The notes under the pieces were generated by a model, which worked only from the letters and a program-made list of their open reading frames with translations, was not told where the DNA came from and did not search any database. Below, piece after piece: positions 55,141 through 64,000 of a stretch of DNA of 64,000 nucleotides. How positions within the stretch are numbered: position 1 is the stretch's first letter; every line of letters starts with the position of its first letter. The translations under genes and the position numbers were made by a program. Source of the stretch: Adelphocoris suturalis (Eukaryota; Arthropoda; Insecta; Hemiptera; Miridae); the NCBI GenBank assembly GCA_030762985.1, contig CM061040.1, forward strand, positions 13,022,603-13,086,602, written 5' to 3'.

Positions 55141-56019
55141 GTAAAATGTTCAAGTTATTATTTCAGATAGTATATATCTATTTTCATATTTTATGCCGGT
55201 TTAATAATCTTTTATAATTTCCCCGGCGTTTTAAATAAATCCAAAGAAAATTTAACTATCGCAATTACTTTAGTGTTTTAGAAAATGAAATGCCCTTGTA
55301 TCTTCATCGGAATCCATTTTGTAGAATACTGAAAATGCTGCAATTGAAAAAAAGTATATTATTTCTGAATTAGCTCTCCTACGCAGAACACTTGCCTGTT
55401 TAATAATTTGTTCACTTATTTGTGAAATAGATTAAAAAATGTAGAAACGAAATTGTGGTTAGACATAGGCAAGTGCCTGAGATAATCTAGTATCATCTTA
55501 CAAGTGCCAAACAGTGGAAAAAATTACTCAAATTCAGTAAGTATGTCAATAGATTCTTTCAAATTAGATATTTAAATCGAATCATTACCTCAAACAAACC
55601 CATTACGAATTATCCTACTATGTATACATACTTGAATATAAATCTTTCTGCCTCAGCTACACCGATCTTAAGGAGCCATTAGAATATTTTCCTTTTATAC
55701 ATATTAGGAGTACATAGAGGTGATAGAAGCTGAGATTTTAGCTGAGAATCCGTCATCCGATGAATCATATAAGTATTGGTATACTGGGGGCTTCAAGTAA
55801 AAAGCGCACAACATCGGCCGGGGATGTGCCTGTGACATCGACTTCAATTTCGGCCTACCCTAAAGGGAAGCATGAAGGCCCGAAATATCCCGAAATCGCG
55901 TAGACTAATAACACAGAATGTTTTTAGCCTTGGCTACTCAACCGAAAACGAAACATTTATGTGTAACAAAAATGTGTTGCGTTTCTGTGTAACGGAAATT
56001 TGTTGCAACAATTTACTGA

Positions 56020-56690
56020 AGATTTCCGCTTACTACCGAGTGATTGCTAGGGAAATGGTACTTCGTCATGTTTCATCCCACAAAATTCGTTGACCATTCC
56101 TTCGAAAGCTCTCGATTTATCCAACCATATTATGTCAACTATTGCGAAGTGCGTGGCCAACAAGCTGAGTTATGAGCATGGTTATATGAATAATTGTTTA
56201 TACATAGGTGATCAATCGCAATAATTGATATTGTGAACATGATTGCAACCATTTGTTAATTACTGATGATTTCATTGAGCTGGTGGTGAGTCGTTGCGGT
56301 GGTGATAAATAAAACAAATGAAAGCTTATGGTGAAGAGGTTTCAAATGTGGCGCCTTCTGACCCCAAACCCATACGGGGGAGGGGGGAGGGGGGTTAAAT
56401 TTGCATTTTTCGTGTGAGGGCTTAAATGAAAGCTTATGACGAGGAGGTTTCAAATACGGCGCTGGTGATGAATAAATAAAATAACTAGTCATAGTACTGA
56501 CAAGATAAGCCGCAAAATCTGTGTCATTCTTATATGCGGGTTTCACGGGTTTATGTGAAACACGTGAGCTAAAACAAATTCTGTGTTTAAATAATTTCAT
56601 TCAAAGTATGTAAATAAAGGTAACCGTGGGTACTTACAGGGGGCTTACCCTCTGGCGAGGCACGGAGCGCCGATCTTTCTTTTAGCGAAT
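56020..56690 (+). repeat. Dispersed repeat family A with GC-rich end, intron 2
   Basis: Follows family A order to 56300. A duplicated ~90 bp piece (AAATGAAAGCTTATG at 56313 and 56424) is followed by CACGGGTTTATGTGAAACACG and GGGGGCTTACCCTCTGGCGAG, the end also seen at 38770-38820 and 34200 (reverse). The most complete copy of this family in the window. Confidence 0.7.
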
Positions 56691-56811
56691 TTTCTTAGAA
56701 AATAAAGCTATTGCAAGCTCCAAAAATTTTAAAATAAAAATTTCCAAAAATTTTCTTCATCGAATCTGTTTTGAGGCATTCTGAAATGATTCCTGGATTT
56801 TAACGCTTTTT

Positions 56812-56815
<4 letters not shown>

Positions 56816-56880
<65 letters not shown>

Positions 56881-57562
56881 ATATATATATATATATATAT
56901 ATTAGTTGCTCCTCGCCGGGGGGCTTCGCCCCCCTGGACCCCCCGGATCTTTTCTCTTTTGTACTGCGTAGAAAACGAGGATAATTTGCTATGCAATTCT
57001 TAGCCTGAAAACGCTCAAAAAATAAAGTCGTTTTTTTCTCTTTTGTACATTTTTATTCGTTCATTTTACATTTATTTTACTTTCGGGTAACAACAAGGAT
57101 TCTTGATCATGTCTAGCGATAGCGAACATAGGGCGATGGTAACTGAAGTAAATGATTTGGAAAATGTTTCCTATGGAGTGGAGTAAATGATGCTATTGCT
57201 TTACGTTAAGAATATTGTAACCGGCTTATTAAAATTGTCCTTAGTCCAATCAACTTATTTTTGGAATGTAGCCAGGTACGTAAGGAAGGGGAAATTGGTA
57301 GCTTAAGATGTGAACATTTATCACATAAATCAAGCGCTTTCCAACTTGTGGCGAACGATTTTTGTGCAATGAAAACTGCGGAAGTTCCATTCCCCTAGGA
57401 ACGGCTGGGTTGTTCGTGAAAAACACTGAAATTGTGACATAAATTGTGATCTATATAGCAACTACTCAACTACTCGGTTGTACGTGAAAATCATCTTTAA
57501 TTTCGTCACGGACGTTACAAAAAAAGTTTTTGGGGGTCGGGCTAAGAATTGCATAGCAATTA

Positions 57563-57652
<90 letters not shown>

Positions 57653-58090
57653 TGCTATGCAATTCTTAGGCCGACCCCCAATAATTTTTTTAAAATGTCC
57701 ACTTTTTTTGTGTAACGTTTTTTGTCCCGAGATGGGAAGCGAGAGGTCGTGGGTTCAAATCCCGGCCAGGCCTGAAAATTTTTTTTTTTTTTTTTTTTCC
57801 TCGTGAGACGAAGGTTGTGGGTTCGAATCCCGGCCAGGCCTGAAATTTTTTTTTTTTTTTTTCTCGTGAGACGAAGGTTGTGGGTTCGAATCCCGGCCAG
57901 GCCTGAAAAAAAATTTTTTTTTCTCGTGAGACGAATCGCATAGCAAATTATCCTCGTTTTCTACACAGTAGAAAAGAGAAAAGATCCGGCGAGGCGCGAA
58001 GCGCCGAGTATAGATTAGGGGGGCCCAGGGGGGCGAAGCCCTCCTGGCGGGGTCAAGGGGCGGAGCCCCTTGCGAGGCCCGAAGGGCCGA

Positions 58091-58174
<84 letters not shown>
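56816..58174. repeat. Highly palindromic AT/GC block
   Basis: Outer (TA)n arrays at 56816-56902 and 58091-58174 enclose inverted repeats (56944-57000 against about 57936-57991: GGATCTTTTCTCTTTT, GAAAACGAGGATAATTTGC). In the middle a further palindrome (57531-57570 against 57645-57681, core AAGAATTGCATAGCAATTAA) is centred on a third (TA)n array. GC-rich hairpins (GGGGGGCTTCGCCCCCC, AGGGGCGGAGCCCCTT, GGCCCGAAGGGCC) lie at the flanks. It is absent from intron 1. It is likely one or more foldback-type elements; strong secondary structure is expected. Confidence 0.8.
57741..57935 (+). repeat. Tandem tRNA T-arm-like (Pol III B-box) units
   Basis: Three units of about 60-63 bp each contain GTGGGTTCGAATCCCGGCCA or the variant with TTCAAAT. 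Matches to the B-box consensus GGTTCGANTCC lie at 57752-57762, 57820-57830 and 57883-57893. Each is separated by a T-run, and a fourth unit is truncated at 57935. No A box or cloverleaf can be drawn, so these are not tRNA genes. They look like tandem 3' parts of a tRNA-derived SINE. The minus-strand frame reading RPGRDLNPRPLA is a translation artefact of this motif. Confidence 0.8.
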
Positions 58175-58177
<3 letters not shown>

Positions 58178-58262
58178 TCATTCCAGACGATAACTCTCGA
58201 TAGAATTGAGATAAAAACTTCGTTCTTTCGCCAAAAAATTTCAGGAAAAAGGATGAGTTCGT
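58175..58262 (-). repeat. ~100 bp module joined to (TA)n
   Basis: GCGTCATTCCAGACGATAAC follows directly after the (TA)n array and the module ends GATGAGTTCGTTGGAC, the reverse of 11955-12060. It is the clearest case of the module-microsatellite junction. Confidence 0.8.
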
Positions 58263-58371
58263 TGGACAACACTTTTTGGGCACATTAAATTGGTCAAATT
58301 TCAAAAAATGTACTAAAAAAAATCACAAAAAAATGACAAAGAAAGGCTAAACATTGGTGTTTTTATTTTTT

Positions 58372-58625
58372 TAGCAGAATGTTACTCAAATAAAGTTTAT
58401 CAACTATGAAGTTGGTAATTTGAAAATTAAAGCTCAAACCTATGCTCAAAATTGTAATTAAATTTCATTAAAATGTGCTACAAAATCGAAAAAAAATGTA
58501 AAAATTTCTAGAAATCCAATATCTTTGTTTAAATAATATAATGTTATTTAGAACAAATTTTTCAGCAATAAAATTGATAGTTAACAATTTTTTGCAGACA
58601 ATATGACGAATTTGAGCGATAAAAT
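58372..58625 (-). repeat. Inverted partner of 51405-51650
   Basis: Reverse-complement match of the 51405-51650 repeat with a few substitutions; followed by a partial second piece (TTAATAGTTAACATTTAC) near 58625-58645. Confidence 0.75.
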
Positions 58626-59424
58626 TAATAGTTAACATTTACTTTGCAGACAGTAAATTTCAACTTGAGCGTTGCCAAGTGTGGGAGGCCGAAAATCATA
58701 ATGTGAATATTGTAAACGTTAGCGTCCAAGGCGTCCAGAATAATTTAAATTGATTTAGCGATGCAAAATAGTCAATTTTTACCGAGTTGTGTCACAACAA
58801 TCACATGTGAACTCTGACATGTCTTGAATAGTGGTGGCAGGAAATCATAAAAAGTCCAGTCATGCAGCATGACCCCATGATCGAATTTTTGGGGAAATGA
58901 TTCCTTTTTTTTTGACATTTTCATGTCTTTCATATGGCACATAACAAAAAAATCGTCACGAAAATTAATTGTCCCAAGTGGCCACAACGATGATTATGAC
59001 CATCAGAAATGACGTTAACCATTCGTCCAGTTTTTTCCCTAATGATCCCACGATTTTGAGATTTGGTATGTGGGCCCTTGAGGGACTTCTGAACACAACT
59101 GACCGATCCCAGATCAGCTGAGTGGCTCTACACACATGAAAATGTCCCAATGTGTTGCAGACTCGTATGCAAGCATTTCCTTCAGGGCTCTTTGTTAGTA
59201 AGCTGGAACACCGTCGGATTACGTCGGTGTTTTGAATAAATTCGTTCCCTTCCAAATCGTATACCGTGTGACTTCTCATTTACCTATCCTTGCTTACAAC
59301 GAATCATAAATAACATTACTGGCGACCGTGACAGGACATGTACAGGGCTGGCGCTTCGTTTACAGTACTGTACAGTACACTACAGTTTCGTTGGGGGGAG
59401 ACGGTGGTTCCACTACTTCGACAG

Positions 59425-59575
59425 TTTCGTTTTAAACAGCATGGTTCTAGGATTGGCTATACAGGGATACTTCCATAAGAATAGTTCAATCTGAATTTGG
59501 ACAATGTTTCATGCAAATATTACCGATTTTTAAAACTAGCGAACGGCATTATTTCGATTTTTGACTGATTTTTCA
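59425..59575 (-). repeat. Dispersed repeat family B fragment
   Basis: About 150 bp matching 47885-48040 (ACAGCATGGTTCTAGGATTG, CAATGTTTCATGCAAATATT, GGCATTATTTCGATTTTTGA). It lies just upstream of exon 2, where unit 1 lacks it. Confidence 0.75.
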
Positions 59576-59762
59576 GATTTAATCTTTGTGTAATGATTTG
59601 CAGAGGTTTCATTGGGAGTGTACAAGGGAAATTAAGAGGCCTTCGTTCGACTTCGATGTATCTATCTATGAGAAATGTAAATATGTTTCACTTACTTTGT
59701 GGCCCGAATTACTTTAGTAAACTCGGAAATTATTCACACTTTTATTCATATTTCTGTTGCAG

Positions 59763-60197
59763 ATGAAGAGGGCAGAGAAGCGAAGACCCACACTCACGAC
59801 TGCCCAGCTGAAGGAGACCAAGTTGACACGAATGTTGATTTATGTTTTGGGAGAGTTTTTGGTCTGCCATAGTGTCGAAATGATCTACTCGATCATCTCA
59901 ATTCTCAATCTCTCCGATGAAGAGCTGTCGTTCGAGCTGGCGAGAGTGATGCCCTTAAGAATGCTGTTCAGAACGTTCAACTCTTCCTCAAACGTCTTAA
60001 TGTACTTTGTGCTTGGCAGCGGATTTCGAAAGGCTTTGCTTGGTAGGTTCAATTGCTGCAGCAGTGTCGAGCCGATGAGGACACCAAATAAAACTGATGG
60101 AGGTAGGAACGACGAAGAATGCCAACTGCCAGTAATCAGAAACTCTCCAATCGGAAGTACCTTGGTGAATTCCTCGGTTCAAGAGCTCGTGGCTTGA
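59763..60197 (+). CDS. FMRFamide-receptor-like GPCR, gene 2, exon 2
   Basis: Residues 236-379, in phase with exon 1. It starts MKRAEKRRPTLTTAQLKETK (intracellular loop 3). TM6 is about 256-282 (GEFLVCHS), and an acidic extracellular loop 3 (NLSDEELSFELARV) is unlike the GKEDQLGFNPMTLR of gene 1. TM7 carries FNSSSNVLMY, followed by helix 8 GFRKALLGRF and Cys333-Cys334. The cytoplasmic tail is nearly the same as gene 1 but extends to QELVA. Most base differences from gene 1 between TM6 and TM7 change the amino acid. The candidate poly(A) signal AATAAA is at 60833. Confidence 0.88.
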   Translation: MKRAEKRRPTLTTAQLKETKLTRMLIYVLGEFLVCHSVEMIYSIISILNLSDEELSFELARVMPLRMLFRTFNSSSNVLMYFVLGSGFRKALLGRFNCCSSVEPMRTPNKTDGGRNDEECQLPVIRNSPIGSTLVNSSVQELVA

Positions 60198-61440
60198 ATC
60201 TTGTAGTAGATAGGTAGGTACTGATCTTATCACCTTCCAAGTGGTAGCGTCACTCCCATGTTATCAAACGTTGAGGGGGGGGGGGGGGGGGGGGTGTTCT
60301 GTAACTTTCCGAGAAATAACTCACAGTGGACTAGTTTTCCCCTAGAATAATTTTCCACAAACAGGCAAAACGCAGGCAAAACAACAGTTGTAGTAAACCA
60401 GTAAACTAACCAAGAGTACTTAGTGTCAGGCACTACCGCCAGGGGTCAACTCTTATGACGGCAAAATGATCACAAATTTCTTCTTTTTTTTTTTACTTCA
60501 ACATTAAGGACCACCAAACTCTGGGATTTAATTGATATGCAATGCATGAATGATAAAAAATATAAATCAATCAATCAATACCGGACAAAGAAACACCAAC
60601 ATTTTGTGGTGAATACACTTGACCTCATCTTGTGAATCTTATGAGCACCTATGCGGTGGTAAAAAGTTTCCCAGAGCGGAGAAGAATAACTGTCCTACAT
60701 AACACCTGGAGAAGTTTTCCTTGGCGAAACATGGCGGTCTTTTTTTGAGTTAGAGGCTTACAGAAGACCTGGAGAAGTTCTCCCAGGCAAAGATGGCGGT
60801 GAATCTCCACTATCGAATAGTTTTCACATCAAAATAAAGTTACAGAACCCCCCTCCCCTCCCCAGGTTCGAGTTCAGAAACCATAGGTACTCATTGAGTG
60901 TAAAAAAATTGCTTGAACTAGGTTTGAAAAGTTTATGCAGTCTGGACAAGAAGACGATGCGAGAACTGAGCTCCTGACATCGAGCCACTTGGAATATAAT
61001 ATTAATGCACGTTGGGTTCTCGGGAACCGTCGTCACCTACGTACTAAGAAGATAGGTAGATTGGCTGACTATTAGTGACAACTCATTAGTGGCAAGCTTC
61101 CGTTCTTTTCTCATCTTCCCCGACCTTAAAGTGAACATCAATTATCTATCGTATTATTCATATATATGTGTATGTAAATCATAATCATATGAATATTATT
61201 CATATTATTGTACCTTTGTAAATTATTATTGTTACTAACAATGTTTATGTTAATGAATGTAATCAGGTAACACCAAAAATATTCCTAGAGTTAGGTATTA
61301 TGTAAATATTAAAATAAAACACGCATCCCGTTTGCTCACTTTCTTGAGAGCATTGGGCGTTTGTTGTAAATCTTATATTTATTCCGAAATAAATGGAATA
61401 GTAAAACTGTAATCTGTGGTTAGAAAGTCCTATGAAAAAG
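60198..61440 (+). other. 3' flank of receptor gene 2
   Basis: Non-coding, aligned with 26938-28440, with a G-run at 60274-60294. At 60645-60660 it preserves the empty site (GAGCACCTATGCGG) of the unit-1 insertion 27375-27644. Confidence 0.55.
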
Positions 61441-62360
61441 TTAGGCTGTTCACCCTCAATCTGTTGCTTCAAGCATTAAAACCCATCAAAAGCGTTGACC
61501 TGTGCCATTGACACTGTAAGCTCGTCTTTGTAGTGCTGGTTCACCCTCTTAATTTACTGAGTATAATATTATGTTGTACCACGATGGAGTGACGGTCGAT
61601 GATACAGGAGACGACATCTCATGGGATATTATCATTACGCCCGGGGTATGCCAGAGGGATCCTCTGCAGTTGCTCCTTTTTAACCAGGTTGTGGATACGA
61701 CATTGGGTTAACCGCCAGCTGATTTAGTGTTTAATATCACCCTTGGCATTCTAGTAAGCGTATTGGCATTTGGTAATGATGTCACCTTTTTTCCTTGCAG
61801 ATCTCCCACGATGGCTTACCTGAACAGCTAGCAAGGTGAGATTTGGTAGTCAACTCTGCCAAGTGTTGGTCGGTTTCCTTGGTCCCACAGGGTTGCCAGC
61901 ATAAAGTGAATGCCTTTTTTTTAGAATTTCCTAACCCCACCTTATTCGTTCTGGGTCAGCAGCGTCAACGACATCTCTCAGTTTGAGTCCCTGTGGGTGA
62001 CTGGTACTGGCAGTGTAAAGATGTGATACTGGCACAGTGGGATACATTACTGAGTCCACCAGAATTGACTGGTGAGTGTATGAACTGGTAGAGAAATTGG
62101 GGACTTTGGTTGTGGAGCACATAGCAGAGGAAGATCTAACCTAAGTAGTCTCCCTTCAGTAGGTTTGCCAAATATTAGCCAAGTGGTAAGCTTTTGCTAC
62201 ATCTATACGCGAGGAAGGTGCAGCTTCTACTGTGTCTTCTATGGAACCTTGGTGAAACAAGCTAGTGCTTCAATAAGGTCCATCACAGATTGACAACGTT
62301 GGTCCCACCCAGGAAGTCGACTCCAAGGTACCGCCAAATATCCAGCACTAGGGGTTATAC
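61440..62360 (+). pseudogene. R2-like RT remnants, rearranged (unit 2)
   Basis: Paralogue of 28440-29370. Over 28621-29280 against 61621-62280 I count about 12 differences and no indel. The FADD-equivalent reads FGNDVTFF. Same plus/minus junction, so the rearrangement predates the segmental duplication. Confidence 0.75.
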
Positions 62361-62407
62361 TTGATATGCATATATGATTGAAAATTGATACGAATAATCG
62401 TCTACCT

Positions 62408-62476
62408 CAGCGGTTCCCAACCTTTTTAGCTTGGGGGCCCAAAAATATTTTTTGAAAAAATTCGAGGCCCGCCCCG

Positions 62477-62539
<63 letters not shown>

Positions 62540-63547
62540 ATGTTCCCATAAGTATTTAAGCAAGTATTAAATCAAATTAAAACACACTTAGCAAAAAGGA
62601 AAAAAAAACACTTTTTACTGAAGAACCGTTATGTATTTATATTATCATGGCTGTTCAAACTTAATGGGACTTCTGAAATTGTTAATCCCCTAGTGCATCA
62701 ATATCGGGATCGAAACTTGACAATTTCAGACTTAAGTCACTCTCCGCGTTTAATTTATTTTTCAAATAAACTAAAGTAGAAGTGGTTGCACGTTTGCCAT
62801 CATAAATGCCATCATGAGGAAAACCCAGAGTTCATCACGAAGTTCAAACAATCTTGATAAAAATCTGTGGATAGCCACCGATCTTCACAGTGAGTAGAAT
62901 ATATTTGTGTTGGCTGTCCATTTCATCACACAAACTAACTTTTATTTTTAACCATGAAACACAAACCGCCATTAACAAGAAGAACATTTTTTGCTGTTGC
63001 CAAATCCTTAATTTGTTAGATATATTGTTCTTGTTTATATACACAAAACACTGAAAAGTCTCGAGTTTTTCGGCCTTGCTTTGATAAAGTTGACGATTTT
63101 TACTGCATCGTAAAGAGTTTTTTTCAGACACTCGCCCAAACCTTTAAATGCAAGAGCTTCTCTATGTATGCTGCAATGTGTCCATTTGACAAAGGGAGCT
63201 CCTGACGTAACTCTGGCGATTAACCCCCTATGAATAACAGGCATAGCTCGTGCCCCGTAAGTTGTCAAACCTACAAAATTTGACCAATCTAATTAACGTT
63301 CAGTTATAAAATTGTCAAACAACTTGTAAATAAATTTAAAAAATAAATTGTAAAATAATTGAATCACTAAACTTAATCCAAGGGAATGCCTAAATTAATA
63401 TTTTATGGCGAGGACCGATTTATTAATACCGTACTTATTTTGCAATATTTTAATATTATTTCTTGAGTTCCGGCCAGCATCCGCGGCCCAGTAGCGAGCT
63501 GCCTAGGGCCCACAAGTGGGCCGCGGCCCAGCAGTTGGGAACCGCTG
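62408..63547 (-). mobile_element. hAT-type transposon insertion (1140 bp)
   Basis: Terminal inverted repeats CAGCGGTTCCCAAC at 62408 and its complement ending at 63547 are of the CAGNGGTTCNCAAC form typical of Charlie/Buster-type hAT elements. An exact 8-bp duplication GTCTACCT lies at 62400-62407 and 63548-63555. Unit 1 has one GTCTACCT (about 29401-29408), a perfect empty site. Internally there is a (TA)n array (62480-62534) and a minus-strand transposase remnant. GC-rich words GGGCCGCGGCCCAG are subterminal. The internal deletion makes it non-autonomous. Confidence 0.95.
62844..63268 (-). pseudogene. hAT transposase fragment (ZBED5/SCAND3-like)
   Basis: The first frame (63268-63035) reads LIARVTSGAPFVKWTHCSIH, then REALAFKGLGECLKKTLYDA, then VKIVNFIKARPKNSRLFSVL. 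A second frame (63131-62844) continues with a decayed LCDEMDSQHKYILL. These match the central catalytic region of hAT transposases of the Charlie/Buster group, domesticated in vertebrates as ZBED5/FAM200/SCAND3 (THC-IHR-AL and VK-VNFI---P-NSRLF). The N-terminal BED finger and C-terminal dimerisation region are missing. Confidence 0.85.
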
Positions 63548-63674
63548 GTCTACCTGATATTCATCTCTATTATGTTTCACTAAATAGTAATTTCTTAAGA
63601 TAAAGTATTTTTTATTCAGATTTTACGTGATGTTTCAAATAGATTTTTGTGTATCGATAATTTCATCCGGCAGG

Positions 63675-63930
63675 TACCCATTATGTACCGCCCGACCGGC
63701 AAACACCATGAGCACAAAGCTGGGAACAGCCTGAGATAAGGAGGTTACTGAGAGTTTATATCAGGTGCGGCTCTTTCTAAAGAAATGTGTGTGTTGGTAT
63801 CCGTTTTAAGATATTGCAAAATCAGTTCCGGAATTAAGAGGGCACGTTGATGAGATGCGGCTAACTCATTCGCGTCCAATACTTCATATCGAAAGGACCG
63901 GGTCGTAGTGGGTTAGATTAAGGAATAGAT
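63675..63930 (+). repeat. Dispersed repeat family C, unit-2 copy
   Basis: Paralogous to 29530-29775 with minor indels (an extra CTCTTTCTAAAGAAATG-like stretch near 63770). The alignment with unit 1 continues to the last base of the window. Confidence 0.7.
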
Positions 63931-64000
63931 AGAAAGGATGCATGGGTCTCTCTCTCCAATGCTAGCGGTTTTCAATGAATTTTTCCATCTACAAAGAGTG

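Larger units (their letters stand above)
55141..59762 (+). other. Intron of receptor gene 2 (4.6 kb)
   Basis: Bounded by GTAAAATG at 55141 and TTTCTGTTGCAG ending at 59762, the same junction as gene 1. It aligns with intron 1 to about 56292 and again for the last ~120 bp. Between lie a family A copy, the palindromic AT/GC block, the inverted partner of 51405-51650, and a family B fragment. Confidence 0.85.
51917..64000 (+). repeat. Segmental duplication, unit 2
   Basis: Aligned with 10695-30000. Order and orientation of the 5' flank, exon 1, start and end of intron, exon 2, 3' flank, R2-like remnants and family C are the same. It differs by lacking the retrotransposons of intron 1 and the 27375-27644 insertion, and by having the palindromic block 56.8-58.2 kb and the hAT insertion 62408-63547. 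It continues past the window. Confidence 0.9.

Noticed and set aside
57741..57845. tRNA gene
   Set aside because: Only T-arm-like 3' parts are present; T-stem pairing is poor, and no D-arm, anticodon arm or acceptor partner can be drawn.
57690..57946. Repeated ORF with RPGRDLNPRPLA
   Set aside because: This peptide is the well-known translation of the reverse complement of a tRNA T-arm/SINE motif, repeated here between homopolymer runs.

Overview
This is eukaryotic, AT-rich, repeat-dense DNA, most likely from an arthropod. The evidence is long GT-AG introns, a pair of rhodopsin-family receptors of FMRFamide-receptor type, R2-like and I/Jockey-like non-LTR retrotransposons, hAT-type and other DNA transposons, and abundant microsatellites. 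I cannot name the species. There is no operon, plasmid, phage or CRISPR signal. All alignments were made by eye, so repeat boundaries and identities are approximate. TSD-flanked insertions and splice junctions were checked base by base.

The only confident host genes are two tandem paralogous receptor genes on the + strand. Each has two coding exons split at the same phase-0 junction between TM5 and TM6. Gene 1 is 12879-13610 plus 26515-26937 (384 residues, 12.9 kb intron). Gene 2 is 54436-55140 plus 59763-60197 (379 residues, 4.6 kb intron). They lie in a segmental duplication: unit 1 starts near 10695 and runs to about 30000, and unit 2 runs from about 51917 to the window end. Transmembrane cores and G-protein motifs are nearly unchanged between copies. 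The N-terminus, extracellular loops and TM6-TM7 region differ strongly, including two 18-nt in-frame indels in extracellular loops. This suggests ligand specificity has diverged.

Most of the rest is mobile DNA. 1-10.7 kb holds dispersed repeats, a decayed R2-like element (2.9-5.5 kb) and a 1.2 kb foldback element (6634-7849). The intron of gene 1 holds a nearly perfect 365-bp inverted duplication, an R2-like fragment, two minus-strand I/Jockey-like copies (15.9-22.7 kb), a tandem array, and a retroelement C-terminal ORF that is still open (23945-24658). 27-32 kb carries a SINE-like insertion absent from the paralogue and more R2-like debris. 32-38 kb has an R2-like 3' end split by a TTA-flanked element and a transposon nested inside another transposon's terminal repeat. 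38-51 kb contains tandem minisatellites, another R2-like 5' half, and a 5S-rRNA-derived SINE-like insertion with a 14-bp target-site duplication (48932-49264). The intron of gene 2 contains a highly palindromic AT/GC block (56.8-58.2 kb) with three tandem tRNA T-arm-like segments. A hAT-type insertion (62408-63547) has an exact 8-bp duplication and an empty site in unit 1.

Best candidates for something new are the mosaic divergence of the receptor pair, the 5S-derived element, the nested and foldback DNA transposons, the 365-bp inverted duplication inside an intron, and a ~100-bp module repeatedly joined to microsatellites.
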